From Muscardinus avellanarius (lineage: Eukaryota > Chordata > Mammalia > Rodentia > Gliridae): 64,000 nt of DNA. The stretch spans positions 1,093,501-1,157,500 of the forward strand of contig OY726579.1 of assembly GCA_963383645.1 (NCBI GenBank). Reading direction: 5' to 3'. Made by a program: the position numbers and the translations under genes. Below the pieces are notes generated by a model that did no database searches, had not been told where the DNA came from, and worked only from the letters and a program-made list of their open reading frames with translations. Each line of letters starts with the position of its first letter. Position 1 is the stretch's first letter. Positions 55,661 through 64,000 of this stretch are shown piece by piece.

Positions 55661-55790
55661 ATATATATATATATTCCAGACCTATAATACATAATTAATA
55701 TATATATATTAATTATGTATTATAGGTCTGGAAGTGTAGCCCAGAGATAGAAGGGCTTCCAGGAACCCCAGTACCGCAAAAAAAAAAAAA
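55485..55790 (+). mobile_element. Subfamily-C SINE with expanded linker
   Basis: The head 55485-55583 and tail 55724-55790 (ATAGGTCTGGAAGTGTAGCC) are normal. The linker has grown to about 140 bp of poly-A, TA and TG repeats and contains the palindrome at 55674-55733. Confidence 0.85.
55674..55733. repeat. Perfect 60-bp palindrome
   Basis: Arms run TTCCAGACCTATAATACATA... to the centre at 55703/55704 and back without a mismatch or spacer. The right arm includes the normal SINE tail start (ATAGGTCTGGAA); the left arm is its inverted copy. Confidence 0.95.
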
Positions 55791-55833
55791 AAAAACATTT
55801 CTGAAATTAATCCCAAAGACGTTTCCCAATACC

Positions 55834-56516
55834 GGCACATAAGTAGCTGAGGCTGGTTCTGAACCTGTGATCCTCCTGTCTCAGCCTCCCAAGTGCTGGG
55901 ATGACTAGAGTGTGCCACCATGCCTGGCTCCGGTACCTTGGTTTCAAAGCCTCACATTTCCAGCACACTAGGCAAGTGTAAGTAACAAAGCCTCATTTCT
56001 ACCACGTTCTGCTTCTTAGAAGGCAGGAATTTGGGCCCATGTTGAAGGGGCAGTAAATTAGATTCCCCCATCATAATGGGAGAAGTGTCAAGTAGTTTGT
56101 GGATGCTTTTAGAAACCACCAGATGTTAAATCCATATTGGACATAGATACTGTCTCTGTCTTTGTGTGGGCCTTGTATAGTACTATGAATAATTAAGTGT
56201 TCGAATTAATTTTTTTAAAATATATTGGGAACTAACATTGTTCAGAGCTTCCATCCAGCATATTCACACTGACTATTTGATGGCTGGGGAAGATTCTCTT
56301 GGAATCCTAACCTTTCCTTTTTGTGTGGGTGATATGGGAGATTGGACTTGGGCATTCTATATCCAAGCTATACCCCAGCCCTTTTTATTTTATTACTTGG
56401 AAACAAGGTCTCACTAAGTTACTAACAGCCTCACTAAGTTGCTGAGGCTGGCTTTGAACCTTCGATCTTCCCATCTTGAATCCCCACCTTTCTGTGTGCG
56501 TGCGTGTGTGCGCGCG

Positions 56517-56564
<48 letters not shown>

Positions 56565-56750
56565 GTGGTACTGGGGATTGAACCCAGGGCATTCCACCTC
56601 CGAGCTATACCCCCAGCCTTGTTTTATTTTGAATCAGGGTCTCACGAGGTTGATGAGTCTCACTACTTGCTGAGGCTGTCTTCAAACCCGCCATCCTCCT
56701 GTCTCAGCCTCCCCAAGTACTAGGATGAGGTATGCGCTGCTACAGCTGGC
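55834..56750 (-). mobile_element. SINE fragments around unique DNA
   Basis: Head 55834-55929. Unique 55930-56315. Copy 56316-56490 is split from a second copy, 56561-56750, by TG at 56517-56560. Confidence 0.78.
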
Positions 56751-56754
56751 TTCG

Positions 56755-57934
56755 TGCTGGAGTTTAACAACCGCTTGTTTACGTCACTTTCTGTTGTTGT
56801 TGTTATTTTTTAAGACCCTCCACTTTTCAAACTTAGGCTCAAGTATAGGCAGACTCCTGTTGGCTCCTTGACTGGCGTCGGCCGCACGTGGCAGACTTCT
56901 CATGTGCAGACAGGAGAGCGCCCCTAGAATTTTCCCTTGTAAAGATCCCAGCTTCATTTTGCTTCCTGGAGGCCCCAGTTCTTGAAGGAAACCGAGAAAT
57001 GAAGGGAAGACTCTGTGCTCTCTACACAGGGAGAAGGACTTTGCAGGCCAGCACGGTTGTAAACCATTACCTGATCTCCAAGAAGCTGGGAATAGTTTTG
57101 GGGCCAGCCAAGATCAGGGAAATTTACGGCCCAAGCGGTCCCCTGTTTGGGGGTCAGGAAGCGATCACACACAGATGGGGTTTGCAGTGGGAGCGGGAGC
57201 CCCACCCTGCCGTTGGCGAGGCCCGGTTCACAGGCTCTATTCAGCTGTAACAGCCGCTCCTTGGGCTTGGACGCGCTGGACTCTTGGCTGGCTCTGTCCT
57301 CAGTTTCCTCGACTGCTTTCATTTTTTCAAAGAGAACTGCCCCTGTTGCAGTCCGCTTGGGATTGGCGGGAGTCTTGATTTGGCAGGAGAAAGGAAGTAC
57401 ACTGTGGCCTACAAAATTGAATTACTGTGCCTCGCTGGCCCCTTGCCTCAAATAATAGGCCTTTGTGCTTTGAAATGCAGGGAAGTCCCAGTTTCTCAGG
57501 CTTAAACACAACAGAACGGCCTTCCTTCACCCTCCTCTCCTGCCTTAAGATGCGTGGCGGGCAAGCTTTTAAGGGGCAGATCAATGAAGAAATCAAACTT
57601 TTGAAAATTAATTTTAGAAATCGCTTGGAGAGCTGACTTTTAAACAGATATATTTAAGGCATTCTTTCCGAAGGAGAGAAGTATTGGCTTAACTTAAAAA
57701 TCCAGCTTAAGGAGATCCTGTAGGACAAATTGTTTTATTTATTGGGAGGGAAAAAAACCCCAAAACTAACAACCCCCCCCAAAAAAAAAGGGCCAAAAAT
57801 AAACCCAAACAACTGAGAACCAAAAACCCATTTTTAGCTATAGTTTCATGAAATATTTAGTAGAGCAAAATTGCATCAACAAAGAGGAATTTAGCATTTA
57901 AAGTCTGTTGAGGTGGATTTTTGATGAGACATAT
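56755..57934. other. Longest SINE-free unique island
   Basis: About 1.2 kb without any SINE, moderately GC-rich between 56880 and 57560. There are open frames of up to 120 codons on both strands, none with a recognisable family. It could be a conserved regulatory element or part of a non-coding RNA. Confidence 0.4.
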
Positions 57935-58183
57935 ATATATATATTTTTTTTCTTTCTTTTTCTTTTCTTTTTTTGTGTGTGTGGTACTGGGGATGGAACT
58001 CAGGGGCTCTTCTACCTCCGGGCTATACTCCCAAACCTATGTTATATTGTATTTGGAATCAGGGTCTTACTAAGCTGCTGAGAGCCTCACTAAGTAGCTG
58101 AGGCTGGCTTCAAACCTGTGTGATCCTCCTGTCCCAGCCTCCCAAACGCTGGAATTACAAGTATGCACCACCACACTCGGCTC
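57935..58183 (-). mobile_element. Composite SINE
   Basis: A full-length reverse copy with a CTTT-rich head. GATGAGACATA repeats on both sides. Confidence 0.87.
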
Positions 58184-58261
58184 GATGAGACATAATTTAA
58201 CTTATTCATCTCTATTTTTTTTCCCTTCCATTTTTTTTGTGGTTTATCTTTTCTTTTCCTT

Positions 58262-59722
58262 TTTATTTATTTATTTTTGTTAAAACTAGGGATAGAAGCC
58301 GGGCGTGGTGGTGCACGCTTGTCATCCCCGCGCTTGGGAGGCGGAGACAGGAGGATCGCGCAGGTTCGAAGCCAGCCACGCGCGCTGGCTTAGGAGACCC
58401 TGTTTCCAAATAAAAATGTAAAAATAGGTCTGGGAGTGTAGCCCGGAGGTAGAAGGGCTTCCAGGAACCCCAGTACCACAAAAAAAAAAACAAAACAAAA
58501 ACAAATAAACTAGGGATTGAGCCCAGGGGTGTTCTACCTCTGAACTACAGTCCTATTTCATCATCATCATCATCATTATTATTATTATTTTTTGTGGTAC
58601 TGGGAATTGAAACCAGACCCATTTTACCTCAGAGCTATACTCCCAGCTCTATTTTTTTATTCTTTATTTTGAAACAGGGTCCCACTAAGTTGCAGAGTGT
58701 CTCACTAAGTAGCTGAGGTTAGCTATGAACCTGTGATCCTCCTGTCTCAGCTCCCCAAGCACTGGGATTACAAGCCTGTGTCTCCACACCCAGCTTCCCA
58801 GTCCTCTTATTTATTTATTTTTGGTGGTACTGGGGATGGAACCCTTCTACCTCCAGGCTTCACTCCCAGACCTATTTTATATTTTATTTGGAAACAGGGT
58901 CTCTTAAGCCAGCGAGACTGGCTTCGAACCTGCGCGATCCTCCTGTCTCTGCCTCCCAAGCATGCTAGGGATTACAAGCGTGCGCCATCACGCCCGGCTT
59001 TAATTCTTTATTTTGAAACAGGGTCTCACTGAGTTGTAAAGGGCTGAGGTCGTCTGTGAACCATAATCCTTCTTTCTCAACCTCCCAAATGCTGGGATTA
59101 CAAGAGTGCGCCACCACACCGGCTTTTTATTCTTTATTTTGAAACAGGGTCTCACTAAGTTGCAGAGGGCCTCACTAAGTAGCTGAGGCTGGCTGGGAAC
59201 CTGCCATTCTCCTGTCTCAGCCTCCCAAGTACAGGGATTACAAGTGTGTGTCACCATACCCACCTCTATTCTGTTTCTTATTTATTTGTGTATTGGTACT
59301 GGAGATTGAGCCCAAAGGCATTCTACCTTCAAGCTACACCCCAGCCCTATTTTTTATTATTTTGAAATAGGGTCTCACTAAGTTGCAGAGGGCCTCACTA
59401 AGAAGCTTCCGTCTCAGCCTCCCAAGTACTGGGATTACAAGAATGCGCCACCACACTCAGCCTCCTAGCCCTATTTTTTCTTTTGATACAGGGCCTCACT
59501 AAATTGGGAGGACCTTGCTAAGTGGCTGAGGCTGACCACAAACCTTCAATCCTCCTGTCTCAGCCTCCCAAGTACTGGGATTACAAGTGTTGCTACCATA
59601 CCTGGTAGCTAGCTAATTTTTTGGTTCTCTGATTTCAAATATGCCCCTAAAGTTTTCTTATTCCCTCCTGGTTTAGCTTCCTAGGTACTGGGATTATAGG
59701 TATGTGCCACCATGCCTGGCCT
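58262..59722. mobile_element. Dense nested SINE stack
   Basis: Plus subfamily-C copy 58287-58490 splits a minus dID (58262-58285 and 58508-58560), with AAACTAGGGA repeated. Minus copies: 58590-58795, subfamily C 58820-59000, heads 58999-59124 and 59125-59265, 59288-59462, head 59463-59608, and fragment 59650-59722. Confidence 0.82.
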
Positions 59723-59804
59723 AGGAATTTTTTTTCCCCTTTAGATTTTCTAGTAGGAGTTTCTAAGTGGTTTTCAAGTAATAATGGTAGACCTAAAAAC
59801 CTTT

Positions 59805-60150
59805 GCATGTGGTGACGCATGCCTGTAATCCCAGTACTGGGAAGGCTGAGACAGGAGGGTCTGGGCTCCTGGCCAGCCACAGCTACGTAGTGAGGTCCTT
59901 AGAAACTTAGACCTTGTTTCAAAATGAATAAAAAACCGGGTTGGGGCTGGGTGTGGTGGCGCATGCTTGTTTGGAATCCCAGAACTTGGGAGGCTAAGAA
60001 AGGAGGATCGTGTGGGTTCGAAGCCAGCCTCAGCTATTTAGTGAGGCTCTCAGTAACTTAGTGAGACTCTGTTTCCAAATAAAATATAAAGTAGGTCTGG
60101 GAGTATAGCCTGGAGGTAGAAAGCTCCTGGGTTCCATCCCTAGTAACTAA

Positions 60151-60193
<43 letters not shown>

Positions 60194-60247
60194 CGGGCTT
60201 GGGGTATAACTTGGAGGTAGAATGCCTCTGGGTTCAGTCCCCAGCAC

Positions 60248-60300
<53 letters not shown>

Positions 60301-60736
60301 AGAAACCACTTCAATTGCTGTGTTTCAGGTTACCTTTAATTAATTAATTAATTAATTTTTGTTGTAGTACTGGGGATGGAACCCAAGGGTTTTCTACCTT
60401 CAAGCTACACCCTCAGCCCTATTTTTTTTTATTCTTTATTTTAAAACAGGGTCTCACTGATTGCAAAGGGTCTCACTAAGTAGTTGAGTCTGTCCAGGAT
60501 CCGCAATCGCACCACGCCCGGCTTCATTTTCTTTTTTTATTTTTTAGCCCCCCCCTTCTTTTTTTCTTTCTTTTTACTTTCTGTAGTACTGGGAATTAAA
60601 CTCAGGGGTGTTCTAGTCCTATTTTATTTTGTTTTCTTCCTTTGAAACAGGGTCTCTGCAAGTCACTGTACAGTGGCTTTGAACTTGAGACCCTTCTCTC
60701 TTGGCCTCCCAAGTACTGGGATTACAGGCAGGTACG
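59805..60736. mobile_element. SINE cluster
   Basis: Plus head-only copy 59805-59940. Plus copy 59945-60150 with CA 60151-60193. Plus dID 60194-60248 with CA 60250-60297. Minus copy 60358-60524 has an internal deletion. Old minus copy 60575-60736. Confidence 0.83.
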
Positions 60737-60862
60737 CAGGGGTTTCTGGGTAGAACATCTCCCTGCCCATTGTCCGCTTGCTTTGTGTGTAACTGTGGTT
60801 ACTGGGCTCGCTACCTTTGCCTCCTTAAAGTGACATCATTCCATGGGCATTTACAGTCTCCT

Positions 60863-60955
60863 TGACCCCTGGCTGGCCTCTGTGTTCAGGTGTTTCTGCG
60901 TTTTCTGTGTTCAGGTGTTTTCTGGCCCCTGGCTGGCCTCTGTGTTCCGGTGCTC
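60863..60955 (+). repeat. Short tandem duplication
   Basis: CCCCTGGCTGGCCTCTGTGT-type units recur about 60 bp apart, with an internal TCTGTGTTCAGGTGTTT repeat. It lies in unique sequence at 60740-61135. Confidence 0.8.
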
Positions 60956-61140
60956 TGGTCGGGTGGGGCCAGATGTGTAGTGTCAGAACCTGGCAGGGTC
61001 TGCCAGGGCTTCTGCCCCAGTCCTTGGCCCTCTCCACCGCAGGACTTCATCCTGGGCAGGACAGCAATTTTGTGTGCTCATTCTTTGTCAGATTTCTGCC
61101 TCTTTATCAAGGTTTCAAACTTCTTAAAGAGGGGGATCTT

Positions 61141-62116
61141 ACTTGGGTGCAGTGGTGCATGCCTGTAATTCCATAATTTGGGAGGCTGAGACAGGAGAAT
61201 CACAGGTTTGAGGCCAGCCTCAGCAACTTAGTGAGACCCTGTTTCATAATAAAAAATAAAGCAAGGATGCCAGGCATAGAGGCACGTGCCTGTCATCTCA
61301 GTACTTGGGAGGCTGAGACAGGAGGATCGCAGGTTCGTGGCCAGCCTCGGCAATTTATAGGTAATCTGCAACTTAGTGAGACCCTGTTTCAAAATAAAGT
61401 AATAAAGCCGGGCGTGGTGGCGCACGCTTGTAATCCCTGAGGTTGGGAGGCAGAGACAGGAGGATTGCGCAGGTTCGAAGCCAGCCTCGCTGGCTTAAGA
61501 GACCCTGTTTCCAAATAAAAATATAAAATAGGTCTGGGAGTGTAGCCCGGAGGTAGAAGGGCTTCCAGGAACCCCAGTACCACCACCAAAAAAAAAAAAA
61601 AAAAAAAAAAAAGGAATAAAATAGGGTTGGGGTGTAGCTCAAAGGGAGAATGCCCATGAGTTCCATCCTTATTACCACAAAATAAGTAAATAAAGAATGG
61701 CCTGGGGTGTAGCTTGAGCTCAGAGAGAGAATGCCCCTGGGAGCCAGGCATGGTGGTGCACGCTTGTAATCTCAGCATTCGGGAGGCTGAGACCGGAGGG
61801 TTGCGATTCGTAGCCAGCTTCAGCTATTTAGTGAGGCCCTCCGCAACTTAGTGAGACCCTGTTTCAAAATAGAGAATAAAAGCCGGGCATGGTGGCGCAC
61901 GCTTGTAATCCCAGCATTTGGGAGGCTGAGACAGGAGGATTGCGGTTCGCGGACAGCCTCAGCTATTTAGTGAGGCCCTCTGCAACTCAGTGAGACCCAG
62001 TTTCAAAATAAAGAATAAAAAATAGGGCAGGCGGTGTAGCTTGGAGGTCGAATGCCCCTGGGTTCCATCCCCAGACCCGCAAAAAAAAAAAAAAAAAAAA
62101 GAATGTCCCTGGGTTC

Positions 62117-62165
<49 letters not shown>
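61141..62165 (+). mobile_element. SINE cluster, plus strand
   Basis: Head-only copies 61141-61262, 61268-61408 and 61743-61881. Subfamily-C copy 61409-61600, with dIDs 61620-61680 and 61699-61742. Full copy 61882-62085. A dID remnant runs into CA 62117-62165. Confidence 0.85.
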
Positions 62166-62167
<2 letters not shown>

Positions 62168-62204
62168 ACAGCCTCTTGTGGTCTAACAGAGTGAGCTGTG
62201 CATT

Positions 62205-62330
62205 CTTTCTGTACCTTCCTCGCTCCCATGGTTATTTGGAGGATTAAAGGAGTCAATATAAATAAGGCACTCAGGACAGGGCTTATCATATAATAAACAC
62301 TCAAAAAGTGTTCGGTAAATCAAGTATAAC
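62205..62330 (+). mobile_element. MIR 3' part
   Basis: ATTTGGAGGATTAAAGGAGT, then AGGGCTTATCATATAATAAA and CACTCAAAAAGTGTTCGGTA follow the MIR order. Confidence 0.7.
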
Positions 62331-62645
62331 ATTTCAGTTATGCAAGTTCTAGGGATCTGTTTTCAACAATGTGACTATAATCCCAATGCTACAGTGTCCT
62401 TAATCCACTAAAAGGTAGTTCTCATGTTAATTGCTCTTGCCACAATTATAAACAAACAAATGTGAAGAAAAAACATAGGTAAGAAAAACTAGAGGCCGTG
62501 GTCAACTTACACTATTTAGAACAAAAAAAATATTCTCTTTCTCTTCTCTCTCTCTCTCTCTCTATCTACATATTATATATTTTGCAGTGACTTACACCAC
62601 AAAAATATATATTATGTAAAGATAAATAAATATGTATATTTGGTG
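62331..62645. other. Unique AT-rich sequence with TC repeat
   Basis: (TC)n at about 62537-62563. Nothing else recognised. Confidence 0.5.
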
Positions 62646-63357
62646 AGTTACACCCCCAGTCCTATGTTTTATTCTTTTGTGTGTGTGTGTGGTACTGGGG
62701 ATTGAACCCAGGGACCGTCTACCTCCAACACCCCTAGCCCTATTTTTTATTCTTTATTTTTTAATTAAAAAAATTTTTTTTTTCAGTTCTGAGGATGGAA
62801 CCCAGGGCCATTCTACCTCTGAGCTACATCCTCAGCCCTATTTTTTTTTTTTTTTGTACTGGGGGTGGAGCCCAGGGCCATTCTACTTCCGAGCTACAAC
62901 CTTAGCCCTATTTTTTTGTTCTTTATTTTGAAACAGGGTCTCACTGAGTTGCAGAGGGCCTCACTAAGTAGCTGAGGCTCTCTGTGAACTGTGATCCTCC
63001 TGTCTCAGCCTCCCAAATTCTGGGATTACAAGCATGCACCACCATGCTAGCCCCAGCCCCAGCCCCAGGCCTATTTTTTAATTCTTTATTTTGAAACAGG
63101 GTTTCACTGAGTTTTGAGGGCCTCACCAAGTAGCTGAGGCCATCTGCGAACCTGGATCCTCCTGTCTCAGCCTCCCGAATGCTGGGATTACAAACGTGCG
63201 CCACCATGCCCGGCTTTTTATTCTTTCTTTTGAAATGGGGTATCACTAAGTTGTAGAGGGCCTCACTAAGTACCTGAGGCTGGCTGCGAACCTGCCATCC
63301 TCCTGTCTCAGCCCTCCAAGTACTGGGATTACAAGTGTACACCCCCCTGCCCGTCTT
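62646..63357 (-). mobile_element. Nested SINE stack: tails then heads
   Basis: Tails at 62646-62675, 62690-62760 and 62783-62850, one complete copy at 62855-63053, then heads at 63065-63218 and 63219-63357. This is the same linker-into-linker pattern as at 42050-42755. Confidence 0.83.
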
Positions 63358-63374
63358 CTTTCTCTCTCTTTTGA

Positions 63375-63450
63375 AGGCACTGAGGACTGAACCCAGGAAT
63401 CTTATTAGTGCTAGGCAAGTGCTCTACCACTGAGCCACATCCCCAGTCCA
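63375..63450 (-). mobile_element. ID element, free copy
   Basis: On the minus strand it reads GGACTGGGGATGTGGCTCAG, TGGTAGAGCACTTGCCTAGC, then GGGTTCAGTCCTCAGTGCC. It is a nearly canonical rodent ID. Confidence 0.82.
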
Positions 63451-63499
63451 AATACTGTTACTTCTAAAATATATCATGACCTTAGCTGTGATAAGCATT

Positions 63500-63600
63500 A
63501 CCATCATGCCATTTGAGAATTATTTTACTCATCAGAATTCTGAGGTTCAGAGAGGTCAAGAACCTTGCCCAGAATTGCACAGCTCAATACAGACAAAACA
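63500..63600 (+). mobile_element. MIR core
   Basis: TTCTGAGGTTCAGAGAGGTC, AAGAACCTTGCCCAG and TGCACAGCT follow the MIR core. Confidence 0.72.
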
Positions 63601-63816
63601 GCTGCTCAGGAACACCAGTCCCGCAGATCCTCCGGGATGTTTTCAGGAGGGCTCACCAGGTGGCGCTGTTTCCCAGGCTAGGATCCGGCTGAGGCCCGCG
63701 GCTGCGGGGACACTGGCTTTTTATCACTTGGACAGCCCAGCATTCTAGAATGAATAAATGAATGGATGAATGAATGAATGAACGAAGAAGTAAATAAGTC
63801 AATAAAGAATAAAATC

Positions 63817-63871
63817 AGGCTGGGAGATAGCTTGGAGGTAGAATGTCCCTGGGGTTCCACCCCCAGTACCT
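63817..63871 (+). mobile_element. dID tail fragment
   Basis: GGCTGGGAGATAGCTTGGAG to CCCCCAGTACC, preceded by a (GAAT)n tract at 63750-63782. The flanks to 64000 are unique. Confidence 0.8.
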
Positions 63872-64000
63872 TCCCCCAGCACACAATCCCCCAGTGTCAT
63901 TGTGAGGCCTGAGTTGGTACTCGAGAGGCGCTTCCAGCAGCTGTCCGCTCCTGGTGAGAGCAGAGCAGTGACTGATGCCTGGCTCGCGTCCTACCTGGAT

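Noticed and set aside
55124..55687. 187-codon plus-strand open frame
   Set aside because: Its end is the SINE linker (poly-K and YIYIYI repeats) and its start has no family resemblance.
56888..57455. Overlapping open frames of 100-120 codons in the SINE-free island
   Set aside because: Frames overlap on both strands with no domain, no splice signals I can trust and no start context; not reported as a gene.

Overview
This is mammalian nuclear DNA, most likely from a rodent of the squirrel/dormouse side of the order (Sciuromorpha-like). The evidence is the dominant repeat: a composite SINE with a 7SL/B1-type head carrying the B1 internal duplication, an A-rich linker, and a tail derived from the tRNA-Ala-like ID element (the B1-dID architecture). 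Free ID elements also occur. The species assignment is inferred from repeats recalled from memory, not from a search.

The one protein-coding gene I can build is THUMPD3, on the minus strand. Nine coding exons run from the start codon at 28272 down to a stop at 3623. All have matching splice phases and GT/AG borders, and together they encode 493 residues. The protein is a THUMP-domain, Rossmann-fold tRNA m2G methyltransferase. Its stop codon comes 14 codons earlier than in the human protein as I recall it (507 aa). The promoter is a CpG island at about 30.47-31.24 kb, with ETS- and NRF1-like sites. Everything to the right of it is upstream intergenic DNA without a recognisable gene.

Nearly all the rest is retrotransposon debris. 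I count well over 150 composite SINEs and fragments on both strands, in at least three subfamilies. Many are nested in each other's A-rich linker, and many end in CA, AAAG or AG microsatellites. Older layers include MIR, L2-like, MER5A-like and Tigger-like fragments.

The most interesting system is a pair of long, young, ORF1-only LINE-1 derivatives at 10215-12720 and 37910-40626. Each has an L1-like 5' UTR starting GACTTCCGGG, an intact ORF1 (294 and 305 aa) and no ORF2 coding sequence. Directly after ORF1 lies about 0.73 kb of an L1 ORF2 region in inverted orientation. Copy 2 then ends in the same G-rich L1 3' UTR seen on ordinary L1 fragments here. The two copies have independent target-site duplications, so this rearranged form is a mobile half-LINE family and not a single accident.

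A second unusual locus is at 45885-49195. Read on the minus strand it has duplicated 'AAGATGG'-type GC-rich monomers, then a 50-bp minisatellite, then an L1 ORF2 C-terminal/3' UTR segment, an architecture that recalls SVA-like composite retroposons. A perfect 60-bp palindrome at 55674-55733 and several nested SINE stacks complete the picture.
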